NCBI GenBank assembly: GCA_018336015.1
Contig: JAGXQZ010000051.1
Coordinates: forward strand, 124,001 to 188,000
Origin: Algoriphagus sp.
GTDB lineage: Bacteria; Bacteroidota; Bacteroidia; Cytophagales; Cyclobacteriaceae
Reading direction: 5' to 3'
DNA length: 64,000 nt
Below are positions 24,604-33,848 of this stretch, piece by piece. Below the pieces are notes generated by a model that was not told the DNA's origin, searched no databases, and saw nothing but the letters and a program-made list of their open reading frames with translations. Numbering within the stretch: position 1 is the stretch's first letter; every line of letters starts with the position of its first letter. A program made the position numbers and the translations under genes.

Positions 24604-25254
24604 TTATTCCTTTCGTTCTTTTACCCGGAAGAGGTAGGCAATCGTAAATTCCAGATTGGTAGAATTCATATCAAAAATCCGATCCTGTGATTCCGGATTG
24701 GTGAAATCATAGGCGAATCGTGCTTCCGCTGAGAGCGTACTTTTCCCAAAAAGCTTAGAAATCCCTGCCCCGGCGGTGATGCCATACATCAATTTATTGG
24801 GACTATCAGTCGCTTGACCAAAAGTAGGCAACTCCCGAGGTGTAGCACCTGAATAACTTCTGACAACATCCCTGACTGCGGTGAGCATGCCGAGATGTGG
24901 GCCAGCTTTGATTTGAAATCTTCCCGATCTACCGGCGAAAACACTCGCCATGAAGGGAATTTTGAGGTAAGTAAAATCAGTTTGATTGAGTTGTTCGGTA
25001 ACACTAAACTGCCGGAATCCCAGCGTGATCTGTTGAAGGTTTATTTCTACTCCGGCATTCTTTGAGTTGAAATACTCCACAACCAAAGCAAATGTCGGAG
25101 CAGCAATTCCTTCGACCGACCGGCTTCTTGTCCCGCCTGTAGCCTGATAGCTGTAGGAGGAAGTGGCATAGCCTCCCCGGATGCCCACACTAAGCTGTGC
25201 CCAAACAGATGCTGGGAAAAGACAAAGAAATAGAAGGAGCCCTGATTTATTCAT
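24604..25254 (-). CDS. PorT-family outer-membrane beta-barrel protein
   Basis: This 216-residue protein has a signal peptide (KSGLLLFLCLFPASVWA) and repeated amphipathic strands (LSVGIRGGYATSSYSY, FTYLKIPFMASVFAGRSGRFQIKAGPHLG, MYGITAGAGIS), ending LEFTIAYLFRVKE. The LKIPFMA...G-F-I-KAGP-LG pattern is the outer-membrane barrel (PorT/opacity-like) hallmark. ATG 25254 is used; a TTG two codons earlier is possible. No function is known beyond the barrel. It follows the large plug-domain protein by 33 bp and may be cotranscribed with it. Confidence 0.8.
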   Translation of the reverse strand: MNKSGLLLFLCLFPASVWAQLSVGIRGGYATSSYSYQATGGTRSRSVEGIAAPTFALVVEYFNSKNAGVEINLQQITLGFRQFSVTEQLNQTDFTYLKIPFMASVFAGRSGRFQIKAGPHLGMLTAVRDVVRSYSGATPRELPTFGQATDSPNKLMYGITAGAGISKLFGKSTLSAEARFAYDFTNPESQDRIFDMNSTNLEFTIAYLFRVKERKE

Positions 25255-25287
25255 GGCCAAAATTAAGGGAATTAGCCACCGAAAAGG

Positions 25288-28038
25288 TCATTTTTTATTC
25301 AAAACAAAGGTTCCTTTAATAACCTCACCGTCTACAGTAAGCCCTCTTACCTCGATGATCACCGGTCCTGAGCTGTCATTGGAGTAAAAGGAAAAGGTTA
25401 ATTCTCCCTTTTCATCAGTCACCAAATAGGGATTCCAATAGAGCGTCTGCCGATCGTCTTTCTCAATTGGAGTAGTCAATGTTGAGTAGTCGATCTCGAA
25501 AAATCTCCCCGGAGGCTGATAACCTTCAATGACCGTCTCGACCATTCCTATTCCTGTGAGATCCCCCACTTTTTCCATGTTGTCCTTCAGGTAAATAGCA
25601 ATCACTCCGTTTCTTCCCTGATCTCCCAACATGGGAACCATTCGGGATACTACTTCTACCCGATCGATGTCAAATGGATTGATCGATCTAATATTGTCTG
25701 CAGCGGTACTCAACCCGCCCGAAACCAACACAACCCCGTCCAACATGACTACCGGCTCCATGGATCCTCTGGCGGATACTGCACCACCTCGAAGGCGAAT
25801 GGACTGCTGCCCTGTACCACCCACGAGATATACTTGAGCACCCGGTACATTGCCCACGATACTGTTGACCAAATCCATTGAACTTCCCGTTTTGGTCAGT
25901 TTTTCACCTTCAATAATGAAATCTGGACTTCCATAGATTGCTTTGGAGGCATTGGACTCTTTAGGTTTTTCAGCAGAAGTAGTAACTTCTTCTTGTTGAT
26001 CGATGATTTTAATTGGCTTGGCTAAGGTGGTTACTTTCGGAAAATAAGGCTCTGCGGGCAAGGAAACAGGAGCTTTCAAAGGCATTTCCAAGGAAACACG
26101 AAGCGGCTTTCCCTTCTTATCTGAAGCAGAAAAACCGAGACGCATCGGACCGTAAAACTCCATTTCCTCTAAAGCAAAATTTCCGTCACCATTTGATTGA
26201 AGATCAATCATCCCTTGAAAGTCATTGACAAAGGCGGTCACATCAGTGGCAACTCCTTTTCCTTTTTCGTCTGCGACTTTCCCTGAAAACTTCAGATCTT
26301 TTTCCACCGGATACGAAAATCGATCCAGTCCCAAATTTTCAGGGACTTCTGCCAGATCCAGGCTTTGATTCATCTCCGGATAGCGTAGGATAGGAACCAA
26401 CTGCTCTGCATCCCAAGCTCCTACCGATAAGGTGGTGGCCGCGGGTCTTCCTTTTGAATCGGTAAGTTTTAAGGTAAGGGTGACCTTTTCTCTGGAACCA
26501 AAAACTGGCTTATCTGTCTGTAGGCTTATGCCTTGGTTAGTCCAAGTCGAAGTCGCCTCTTCATTGATGATGCGCTTGTAGGGATTCAGGATGGATAGAG
26601 GCTGTAGGAAATAGTGGTTGGGGCCATAGTTACGCATCCAGTTGGTGTAGGCTCTCAGGAAATACTTCTCCCCATTGAGTGTGTCAGGCAAGTAAAAGTC
26701 TCCGACGGCAATTCCATCTCGGATCGGAAACTTCTTCTCGATCAGCAAATCCCTGTCGCTGTTGATCACTTCCACATGAAGCACTTTGCTCAATTCATCC
26801 CTGACGTAGGGGTTGCCATAAGCAAAGTAACCTTTGAAAAAGAGCTGATCTCCCGCATAGTAATAGGGCTTGTCCGTATGAAGGTAAACTTTCTCCTGGT
26901 AGTTCCGGGCAGTTTTGGCCAAATCCTGAAGCAGGATTGCTTTTTCTGCATTGTAGTCCAAAGGAAGCAAATTAGAAATTCGCTTGCGGTCCATATCCCC
27001 TGAAAAAACGACATCTTCGGGATTGAGCACCATGCCGTTATCTTTCACTTTGACTTGACCTTTGTTCACCTCGAGCCAAGAAATTGGATAAGGGGCATCT
27101 TTGTAAGTATTGGCTTGTGCAAAGCCTTTTTGGTAATGGATCTCGATTCTACCTTTCAGATTCAGCAAATAGGTGCCGGGAGGACTTGTGGGAGTAACCA
27201 GAGGATCGGCCCTGTAAGGCACTACGGATTTGCCGAGTTCATTGGCAAAAATATCCGAGCGCATATTCATACTGGCCGAACCGCCCGCTTTGTCACCATA
27301 GAGGTAAAAGCCTTCCCGTTCTGAGGTACCTTTTAGAATCGCCCGAAACATATTCATGGGAGATTTGCGGTACACATCGGCTCGGTTTTTCTCCCATGTC
27401 GATTTTTGGATATCAGACTCAGGCTTCATTTCCTCAAAACGCGCCGCACCAGCTATTCGGTAATTGGTCGGAGAGTCAAAGAAATCTTTGAGGTTGAAGG
27501 TGATCTTATAGCCCAAAAAGGCATTTTCGATCTCGATAGGCTGATCAGCTTTAGCGACAAAGGCGCCCTTTTCAGCCGCTACAGGGAAGTCGATCACCCA
27601 AGGATTCAGAATAGTTGTTTTGGCAGCTGCCTCGTCGATTCCGATAAAGAGATTTTGAAACTTGCGTAGATCACGTTCCCAATTTTTGTCTCGAGAGGCT
27701 TTGATTTCTACATCAGAAAGCTCCTGAGCAAAAGGTTTCATACTCAAACTGATGGTGAGTGTACCCCCAGGATTAAGCGTGACTTTTCGGGTTTCTGCCA
27801 CATAACCCATAAAAGAAAATCCCAACTCCAGGGGTCCTGCTTCCAAGCCTGAAAGGGTGTACTTCCCATCCATGTCCGTGACCGTAGCAATAGTTGTGTT
27901 GTTGACAAAGACACTGCAAAAGGGTAGCGTCTCGCCTGTCTCGGCATCTTTGATTTGTCCTGTGATGGTCCCTGTCTGCGAAAAGCTGTAAAAAACGGTT
28001 ATAAAAAAGACCAAAAAAGACAAAAGAAACTGCTTCAT
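25288..28038 (-). CDS. Large surface protein with carboxypeptidase-like, MG2-like and TonB-plug domains
   Basis: This 916-residue protein has a signal peptide (FLLSFLVFFITVFYSFSQ), then a CarboxypepD_reg-like beta-sandwich (GTITGQIKDAETGETLPFCS, residues ~22-105). A macroglobulin MG2-like domain follows near 380-470 (KVYLHTDKPYYYAGDQLFFKG), and a TonB-receptor plug-like domain is near 720-830 (VNSIVGNVPGAQVYLVGG, RLRGGAVSARGSMEPVVMLDG, IDRVEVV). There is no 22-strand barrel after the plug, so it is not a classical receptor. Such proteins occur widely in Bacteroidota with unknown roles, perhaps handling peptides or proteins at the outer membrane. It stands in front of a PorT-like barrel gene. 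Confidence 0.8.
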   Translation of the reverse strand: MKQFLLSFLVFFITVFYSFSQTGTITGQIKDAETGETLPFCSVFVNNTTIATVTDMDGKYTLSGLEAGPLELGFSFMGYVAETRKVTLNPGGTLTISLSMKPFAQELSDVEIKASRDKNWERDLRKFQNLFIGIDEAAAKTTILNPWVIDFPVAAEKGAFVAKADQPIEIENAFLGYKITFNLKDFFDSPTNYRIAGAARFEEMKPESDIQKSTWEKNRADVYRKSPMNMFRAILKGTSEREGFYLYGDKAGGSASMNMRSDIFANELGKSVVPYRADPLVTPTSPPGTYLLNLKGRIEIHYQKGFAQANTYKDAPYPISWLEVNKGQVKVKDNGMVLNPEDVVFSGDMDRKRISNLLPLDYNAEKAILLQDLAKTARNYQEKVYLHTDKPYYYAGDQLFFKGYFAYGNPYVRDELSKVLHVEVINSDRDLLIEKKFPIRDGIAVGDFYLPDTLNGEKYFLRAYTNWMRNYGPNHYFLQPLSILNPYKRIINEEATSTWTNQGISLQTDKPVFGSREKVTLTLKLTDSKGRPAATTLSVGAWDAEQLVPILRYPEMNQSLDLAEVPENLGLDRFSYPVEKDLKFSGKVADEKGKGVATDVTAFVNDFQGMIDLQSNGDGNFALEEMEFYGPMRLGFSASDKKGKPLRVSLEMPLKAPVSLPAEPYFPKVTTLAKPIKIIDQQEEVTTSAEKPKESNASKAIYGSPDFIIEGEKLTKTGSSMDLVNSIVGNVPGAQVYLVGGTGQQSIRLRGGAVSARGSMEPVVMLDGVVLVSGGLSTAADNIRSINPFDIDRVEVVSRMVPMLGDQGRNGVIAIYLKDNMEKVGDLTGIGMVETVIEGYQPPGRFFEIDYSTLTTPIEKDDRQTLYWNPYLVTDEKGELTFSFYSNDSSGPVIIEVRGLTVDGEVIKGTFVLNKK

Positions 28039-28118
28039 ATCAGGGAGTTGGTTTAGTAAGAAATTGATGGAGCAAAGTAAAAAAAAAGCCCCAAAAGGGG
28101 CTGATAAGATTAGTTAAA

Positions 28119-28304
28119 TTATTCCGACTTTGAATCGTCCCGATCCTTGAGCTTTTTGTCCTCCACATTTTTATTGAGAAACTCGTTGATTTTATCGATG
28201 GAAAAGGAAGATGAAATCTCTCCGAAAGAGTTGATCTCCATCTTGAAGCCTTTGAGCTCTTCATGAACCCGAGGCTCCTCTTCTTTTTTCTTTTTCTTGG
28301 TCAT
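28119..28304 (-). CDS. Small charged hypothetical protein (61 aa) downstream of gltX
   Basis: This 61-residue, lysine- and glutamate-rich protein (start MTKKKKKEEEPRVHEEL, then INSFGEISSSFSIDKINEFLNKNVEDKKL) starts 1 bp after the gltX stop, so it is translated from the same transcript. Similar short proteins occur after gltX in related genomes as far as I recall. No function assigned. It overlaps an alternative longer reading frame (28040-28264) that is much less convincing. Confidence 0.7.
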   Translation of the reverse strand: MTKKKKKEEEPRVHEELKGFKMEINSFGEISSSFSIDKINEFLNKNVEDKKLKDRDDSKSE

Positions 28305-28305
28305 T

Positions 28306-29844
28306 TTAGCCTACGACAGTTAGGGTGTTCAACGCATATCGGATTCTTTTGGCCACTTCAGCAGGACCTAAAATCGCAAAAACTTGCATCAAATCCGGTC
28401 CTGCGCCCATTCCGGTGACAGCCAATCGTACAGCCTGCATCACCTTGCCGAGCTTGATTCCTTCGGCTTCGGCTGTTTTTTCAAGCAGCATTTTGGCATT
28501 ATCCCCTTCAAAAAGCCCATCAAATGTATCCAAAGCAGCTGCATACGCAGTCAGGAGATTGGCGGCATCGGCATTCCATTTTTTGGAGGCTACCTCTAGG
28601 TCAAATTCCTTCGGTGCCGTCATGATGAATTGACTGTCTCTCCAGAAATCAGAAGGGAAAGTCACCCGATCCTTGAGCAGACTAATAATGGCTTGGGCTT
28701 TTTCCTCAGGGATTGTGATGTCGTCGCCTTTTGCGTCAGCAATCAGGAATTGAGCCAATTCGGAATTGGATTTGGTCCGGATGTACTGCTCATTGAACCA
28801 CTTGGCTTTGGCAATGTCAAACTTGGTTCCGGCCTTGCCAATCCGCTCGATGCTGAAAGCCTCCACAAGTTCTTCCAGAGAGAAAATCTCTCGCTCGTCG
28901 CCGGGATTCCAACCCAAGAAGGCTAGAAAATTCAAAAACGCATCCGGCAAATAGCCCTGCTCGCGGAAGCCTGAGGCTTTCTCCTGCGTAAATGGATCGG
29001 TCCAATTCAAAGGGAATACCGGAAAACCGAGCTTATCTCCGTCTCGCTTGGAAAGCTTACCATTGCCATCAGGCTTGAGCAAGAGCGGTAAGTGGGCAAA
29101 CTGCGGCATGGTATCCTCCCATCCGAAAAACTTATACAACAGCACGTGAAGCGGCGCCGAGGGAAGCCATTCTTCCCCACGGATGACGTGGGTGATACCC
29201 ATCAAGTGATCGTCCACGATATTGGCTAGGTGGTAGGTCGGCATACCGTCTGACTTCATCAGGACTTTATCGTCCAAGGTGCTCGAGTGCACCATCACCC
29301 AACCACGGATTAGGTCATTCAAACGTACATCTTCCTTCAGTGGAATTTTGATGCGGATCACGTAGGGATCACCCGAAGCGAGTCGGGTCGCTACCTCATC
29401 CTTGGAGAGGGTGAGGGAGTTTTTCATTTGGGTACGTGTGATGCTGTTGTACTGCGGCTGCACCACACGGGCAGCGGTGAGTCGCTCACGCATGGCTTCC
29501 AGTTCCTCCGCGGTGTCAAAGGCATAGTAGGCATGACCTTTATTCACCAAGTCCAAGGCATACTGCATGTACATTTCCTTGCGCTCCGATTGGCGGTAAG
29601 GAGCTACACTACCAGGCTTCCATGGACTTTCATCTGGAGTAATTCCCAACCAATCGAGTGACTCACGGATGTAATCTTCCGCACCGGGCACAAAGCGGGT
29701 TTGGTCGGTGTCTTCGATGCGAAGGAGAAATTTCCCGCCCATTTTGCGGGCAAAAAGGTAATTGTATAGGGCAGTGCGGACACCGCCAATATGCAGGGCG
29801 CCAGTAGGGGATGGAGCAAATCGTACGCGAACTTCTCTATTCAT
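28306..29844 (-). CDS. gltX: Glutamate--tRNA ligase
   Basis: This 512-residue class I aminoacyl-tRNA synthetase has HIGH-type motif PSPTGALHIGG (residues 11-21), the AVRFAPSP-like opening, LLRIEDTDQTRFVPGAE, and the KMSKS-type loop GKLSKRDGDKLG. The helical anticodon-binding domain makes up the C-terminus. It charges tRNA-Glu, and possibly tRNA-Gln if an amidotransferase is present. A -7 element lies upstream. Confidence 0.96.
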   Translation of the reverse strand: MNREVRVRFAPSPTGALHIGGVRTALYNYLFARKMGGKFLLRIEDTDQTRFVPGAEDYIRESLDWLGITPDESPWKPGSVAPYRQSERKEMYMQYALDLVNKGHAYYAFDTAEELEAMRERLTAARVVQPQYNSITRTQMKNSLTLSKDEVATRLASGDPYVIRIKIPLKEDVRLNDLIRGWVMVHSSTLDDKVLMKSDGMPTYHLANIVDDHLMGITHVIRGEEWLPSAPLHVLLYKFFGWEDTMPQFAHLPLLLKPDGNGKLSKRDGDKLGFPVFPLNWTDPFTQEKASGFREQGYLPDAFLNFLAFLGWNPGDEREIFSLEELVEAFSIERIGKAGTKFDIAKAKWFNEQYIRTKSNSELAQFLIADAKGDDITIPEEKAQAIISLLKDRVTFPSDFWRDSQFIMTAPKEFDLEVASKKWNADAANLLTAYAAALDTFDGLFEGDNAKMLLEKTAEAEGIKLGKVMQAVRLAVTGMGAGPDLMQVFAILGPAEVAKRIRYALNTLTVVG

Positions 29845-29908
29845 GGGAGGTCAGTATCTGAGCTTGAAACCCTGAAAAACAGGTCTTGGTTTAGTCCAAA
29901 TCAGGGCG

Positions 29909-29916
29909 CAAAGATA
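29909..29916 (-). promoter_or_regulatory. -7 element (TATCTTTG) of gltX
   Basis: Minus-strand TATCTTTGCGC lies 64 nt before the gltX ATG. The same TATCTTTG box precedes rpsP. No clear -33 element was identified. Confidence 0.5.
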
Positions 29917-30093
29917 GGGAATAGTTGGGGAAAGGGGATTAATACGTCAAAAAGTAAGGTTATCAGTTGAATGGCTTTATATTTTGAGTTTTTTAAAATT
30001 CTAGGTGGTCATACTTGACTTTTAAAGAAATAGGTTTGATCTTTTTTGGAGTTTTAAACTAAACAAAACATATCCTTTTTATGAAAAACAAAT

Positions 30094-31191
30094 TTGCCCC
30101 CCAATTACAAAAACCTGAGTAGATTCGGTTTTTTAGCCTTTCTAGCCTTTTTCATGACCATGAATCTCCTCCTTACCTCCTGCGTGGATGAACCCGAGGC
30201 CCCCAAAGTCAACCTGGAAGAATCTGGCCAAATCAAACAGGTCAAATCCTGGTTTGAAACCAATAAAAGCAAACTTCGACTACCAAAGAAAGGCAATAAC
30301 CTTAGAACAGATTCTCAAGAACTAATTCTCCCATCGTTTGAAAAGGAGCCTGACTGGGATAAGTTTCACCATTATTACTTTCCGGATGGAAGAGAGGTAT
30401 TTGAGGTAAGTCTTTCAAATGCGACAAAATATTTTCCAGCAAGTATTATTGAAAATTTCCCAAATGAAAATCCTGAAGATTACATGGTTCAAAATATAAT
30501 GTTCGTAAAACACCCTACAGAAAATAGATTTGATCCATTAATTGCTAGGTATTATCCAAGCGACGAATATTCCAAAAATCATCAAAAAAATATAGCATAC
30601 AAGCAAATTGATCAATATTGGTCAGGTAGACTCGATATTTTCACATACGATGAACACCATTTCATTGGATTCCTTATAGAAGATGGAGAAATAATAAATA
30701 CCCTTAGCTATGGGAAACAAGCTGAAGCAAACGGAAGAATATCTGGTGATTGCCAAACAGTTATTAAAGAAGTAGTATGGGCTACAAACGAGCCGGGTTC
30801 AGAGGAGGACGATCCTTACGGTTATGGTGTAACCTATCATTCAATATTAATAGCTCAAACAACCTGTTCTGGATCAGGAAGCTATACCCCAACTGGCGGC
30901 ACTCAAGTTATCAATGGAGAACCATATTATTCATTTGGAGCCACTGACCCTGGAATCAATTGTGGAGGATATTGTGAATATATTGTTCCTGTAGTTTCCA
31001 GACCATCATCAATAATCTTAAACTTACTTACAAATCCTTGTGCCTCAGATATTTTCAAACAGCTTAGAAAGAATTCTCTGTTAAAATCATCTATAGGGAA
31101 TTTAAACAGTATGAATAATATTATACAACTTTTAGATAGTGCAAATAATTTTGAATTCTTTATAAAAAATGTAGACTTCACCTCTCCTTAA
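30094..31191 (+). pseudogene. Interrupted lipoprotein metallopeptidase, N-terminal part
   Basis: 365 residues precede an in-frame TAA (31189-31191). The signal peptide SRFGFLAFLAFFMTMNLLLTSC has a lipobox Cys. A large domain with FHHYYFPDGREVFEVSLSNA, HFIGFLIEDGEI and a Cys-rich GINCGGYCEY segment follows. The same frame stays open after the stop and contains the zinc motif HEMVH. The start is also doubtful: ATG 30081 (ATGAAAAACAAATTTG) is out of frame because of a C6 run at 30097-30102; with five C it would read straight into the signal peptide. As written only TTG 30094 serves. Two lesions suggest a decaying gene, or a switchable one, or sequence errors. Confidence 0.6.
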
Positions 31192-31716
31192 TACAACCCT
31201 TCAGCTAATGCTATAACAAGGGCAAGACCAGTATTTAACGAAACTACAGGCAAGTATGAAGTCACGATTGAAATAAATAATGATTATTTAAATAGCGCAA
31301 CAAAACTTTCAATAGCTAGAACAATGCTTCATGAAATGGTTCATGCATATTTAGTATATTCATTTAAAACTGGTATTGATGGAACTTTTAATAGTTCTTT
31401 ACAACAATATTCATTAAATGGAGGAAACGACTTAGATTTTTTTCATCACAATTGGATGGCTAAATATATTGATGCCATTGGGTATTCATTAGCAGAGTGG
31501 AATAGGAGGATTGGAAATTCCATAATAAATGACAGAAATTATTATGATGAAATTGCTTGGGGAGGATTAAGTGCAAGAGCATTTCAAAATGGACAACTCG
31601 TTTGGTTTGAAGCATTTGAATCAAAATTCCCTGATCAATATAAAAGAACCGAAGTACATCAGAAAATTGAAAATGAAAATAAAGGCTATTATGACTCTAA
31701 AGGCAAACCTTGTTAA
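31192..31716 (+). pseudogene. Interrupted lipoprotein metallopeptidase, C-terminal (zinc peptidase) part
   Basis: Same frame as 30094-31191, directly after the TAA. It reads YNPSANAITRARPVFN..., then ARTMLHEMVHAYLVYS: the HExxH zincin motif, in a SprT-like HEMVHAY context, at fused codons 413-417. HHNWMAKYIDAIG, with a possible third ligand, and a polar C-terminus follow. ATG 31324 could restart a 130-residue product that would begin two residues before HExxH and lack the secretion signal. It overlaps the next gene's ATG 31673 by 44 bp. Composition is AT-rich relative to gltX. Confidence 0.6.
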
Positions 31717-32239
31717 AGTTTTACTTTTTATTATATGTTTTGTTGGTTTGGCCTTTGGCCAAACCAACCTAAAAGATGAAACATCAATAATTAATTTCTT
31801 ATGTAAACAGTATCAAGTAGAGTATTTACATAAAGACTTAAAAGATTTTCGAGGAGCAGGTTTTAACAGCTATTCTGATCTTAAAACTACAGGCTTAGAC
31901 TTTGCCCCATTTGGACAATTTGACCTGGATTCTATCTTTACAATAGACCAAAGAAAAGCCCTTGAAGAAAATTTAACTCATACTACGGTTAGGCGGATAA
32001 GAAATAGCGAGCCCCCAAAAAAGGTAAAACTGATGGAATACGATAGGGATTTTAAGAATGGAGAAGTATTTGGGTTTTCTCGTATTTTGGTACAGGACGG
32101 AAAAGATAACTTTACCTATGCCATTGTCTTGGTTTCAAAAGGATTTGCCCAAGATTATTGGTCCGAATGGTATCTGATTCTGAGAAAGGAAGGGGATGAA
32201 TGGAGAGAAATCTACAGAACTGATATTGGAATAAGCTAA
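31673..32239 (+). CDS. Secreted protein of unknown function, first of two tandem paralogues
   Basis: This 188-residue protein has a signal peptide (KANLVKVLLFIICFVGLAFGQ). ATG 31673 is chosen because the upstream in-frame ATG at 31571 would bury the signal. The mature part has FDLDSIFTIDQRKALEENL, FGFSRILVQDG and YAIVLVSKGFAQ, and it ends with an EWYLILRKEGDEWREIYRTDIGIS beta-hairpin. The next gene has the same order of motifs (FELDLLFDEKQKEELDQ, YAFILVSQTF, KWKIRGMQIIGFS), showing tandem duplication. The family is not recognised. It may accompany the peptidase upstream, whose 3' end it overlaps. Confidence 0.7.
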   Translation: MKIKAIMTLKANLVKVLLFIICFVGLAFGQTNLKDETSIINFLCKQYQVEYLHKDLKDFRGAGFNSYSDLKTTGLDFAPFGQFDLDSIFTIDQRKALEENLTHTTVRRIRNSEPPKKVKLMEYDRDFKNGEVFGFSRILVQDGKDNFTYAIVLVSKGFAQDYWSEWYLILRKEGDEWREIYRTDIGIS

Positions 32240-32245
32240 ACCCCT

Positions 32246-32785
32246 ATGATGATGAAGCTTTGTCAATTTCTTTTTTCCTTATTCACTTTATTGGTGTTGG
32301 AAAGTTTTCAAAGTCATGAAAATGATGAAAAGAGAATTTTTGAACTTCTCTCTGACTTGGAAAAAATCGAGTATGTATCTGATACTCCTATAAAATGGAG
32401 CGACTATGGATTCACGAATTATCAAAAATTGAATCATGAAAACATCGTCAATTTTGATCGGAAAGAATTTGAGTTAGATCTTTTGTTTGATGAAAAGCAA
32501 AAGGAGGAACTAGACCAAAAAGTCCAATCCGACAAGCCTATTAAAATTCAGAAAAAAGATCTTCCTGCAAACGCAACCCTAGTTACTAAAGACTATGGAC
32601 AATTAAGAAGAACAGTTTTTAGTTTTTCCCAACCTATTTTTCAGGAAGGAAAAGTTGGGACTAAGTATGCCTTTATTTTGGTAAGCCAAACCTTTGAGTC
32701 AGAAGGAACGACAAAATATTTCTTCTTGCAAAAAAATGACGGAAAGTGGAAAATTAGAGGTATGCAGATAATTGGTTTTTCTTAA
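32246..32785 (+). CDS. Secreted protein of unknown function, second of two tandem paralogues
   Basis: This 179-residue protein has an N-terminal hydrophobic signal (KLCQFLFSLFTLLVLESFQS) and a mature part parallel to the preceding gene: IEYVSDTPIKWSDYGFTNYQKL against VEYLHKDLKDFRGAGFNSYSDL, and a matching C-terminal hairpin. It starts 6 bp after the neighbour's stop, so they are cotranscribed. Divergence between the copies is large, so the duplication is old. Three consecutive Met codons open the gene; the true start is one of them. Confidence 0.7.
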   Translation: MMMKLCQFLFSLFTLLVLESFQSHENDEKRIFELLSDLEKIEYVSDTPIKWSDYGFTNYQKLNHENIVNFDRKEFELDLLFDEKQKEELDQKVQSDKPIKIQKKDLPANATLVTKDYGQLRRTVFSFSQPIFQEGKVGTKYAFILVSQTFESEGTTKYFFLQKNDGKWKIRGMQIIGFS

Positions 32786-32844
32786 GACAATCAATTGATT
32801 GAATTCAAATTTCTTTTCTAAAATCTTTGAATCATTAATTTGAT

Positions 32845-32874
32845 TAGCCCAAATCGATCGATTTGGGCTATTTT
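32845..32874. terminator. Palindromic bidirectional terminator
   Basis: A 26-bp perfect palindrome (32845-32870, TAGCCCAAATCG...) is followed by TTTTA, between convergent genes. Confidence 0.75.
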
Positions 32875-32893
32875 ATTCTCAAGTAACCTAATT

Positions 32894-33178
32894 TTAGATC
32901 CTCCTCTCCAACCATGCCAATATCCCAAACCAAAGCAGACACTTCAGCCCAAGGCCTACAAAAAAGTAACTGATCCAATCCTCAGGACTTAGAGAAGGAA
33001 ACAACCCGAGTAAACCCTCTTCTATTTCGATCTCCCAGTCTGAAAACAATCCCTCAGATCCCAAGTAGACCATATACCCGCTAGCCAAGGCAAAGAGCAC
33101 CAAAACCACCTGCCCGATGCGGAGAAAAGCACGTCCCAAGATCGCCCCGGGATCGGTGTAAGTCATGGATGTATTCAT
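32894..33178 (-). CDS. Small membrane protein (94 aa)
   Basis: This 94-residue protein has two hydrophobic helices (GQVVLVLFALASGYMVYLG, and SYFFVGLGLKCLLWFGILAWL) separated by an acidic loop (SDWEIEIEEGLLGLFPSL) and ending in ERRI. I do not recognise the family. Codon use and composition look like the neighbouring core genes, and a terminator follows, so it is probably real. Confidence 0.6.
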   Translation of the reverse strand: MNTSMTYTDPGAILGRAFLRIGQVVLVLFALASGYMVYLGSEGLFSDWEIEIEEGLLGLFPSLSPEDWISYFFVGLGLKCLLWFGILAWLERRI

Positions 33179-33352
33179 AGTGATCAGATTTTCTCCAAGT
33201 TAGCAATTGTTTTTCCGCCTAGTTATCTCTTAAAACCTTATCATTCATCTAGAATTCTGATGCCCCCGCAAAAATCTATTTTATTGGCCACCCGAAGTGA
33301 TTATCAAAAAAACGGCTAGAAATTCAATTTTGTGCCATCATCAAAAATAAAA

Positions 33353-33392
33353 AATCTGTGTTAATCTGCGTCCTTATCTGCGAAAATCAGTG
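33353..33392. repeat. AATCTGTGTTAATCTGCG-type intergenic repeat
   Basis: A typical Bacteroidota intergenic repeat word (ATCTGTG-TTAATCTGCG-TCCTTATCTGCG) with three ATCTG units. Related words occur at 6058-6095 and 15892-15925. No coding function. Confidence 0.55.
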
Positions 33393-33401
33393 GGAAACCT
33401 A

Positions 33402-33434
33402 ATAAAAAAAGGAACCCCTTTCGAGATTCCTTTC
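33402..33434 (-). terminator. Terminator of the rpsP-rimM-trmD-rplS operon
   Basis: AAAGGAA (33408-33414) pairs with TTCCTTT (33427-33433). The A-run at 33404-33410 gives a T-run on the minus strand, 20 bp after the rplS stop. Confidence 0.7.
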
Positions 33435-33453
33435 TTTATCAAACAGGCAAATC

Positions 33454-33819
33454 TTAGCTTTTTGCTCTGATTTTTTCTTTGATACGTGCAGCCTTACCCT
33501 GACGTCCTCTGAGGTAAAACAGACGAGCTCTTCTTACTTTACCTTCTCTTACCAAGTCGATCTGCTCGATCGCTGGAGAGATGATAGGGAAGATACGCTC
33601 TACACCCACACCGTTGGATACTTTACGCACGGTAAAGGTCTCCCCGTTGGAGTTAGGGTTTTTGCGCTGGATCACAGTTCCCTGAAACTGCTGGATACGC
33701 TCCTTGTTACCTTCTTTGATACGTACGTGTACGTTGATGGTATCACCGGCTTTGAAAGAAGGGAACTTGGCTCTCGCCTCGCTGTATTCCGCTTCTACAA
33801 TTTTCATTAGATCGCTCAT
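33454..33819 (-). CDS. rplS: 50S ribosomal protein L19
   Basis: This 121-residue protein has the L19 signature: [33 protein letters not shown], then the [13 protein letters not shown] and [19 protein letters not shown] segments. L19 lies at the 30S-50S interface. Last gene of the conserved rpsP-rimM-trmD-rplS operon; a 78-bp gap with a small hairpin separates it from trmD. Confidence 0.97.
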   Translation of the reverse strand: MSDLMKIVEAEYSEARAKFPSFKAGDTINVHVRIKEGNKERIQQFQGTVIQRKNPNSNGETFTVRKVSNGVGVERIFPIISPAIEQIDLVREGKVRRARLFYLRGRQGKAARIKEKIRAKS

Positions 33820-33848
33820 AGCTTTATGTTTTTATGCTTTCGCAGTGC

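Noticed and set aside
28040..28264. A 74-codon minus-strand frame after gltX
   Set aside because: It overlaps the better-supported 61-aa frame at 28119-28304, which starts 1 bp after gltX and has a sensible charged composition.
33353..33392. CRISPR array remnant from repeated ATCTGTG words
   Set aside because: The units are irregular, there are no spacers of constant length and no cas genes in the window.
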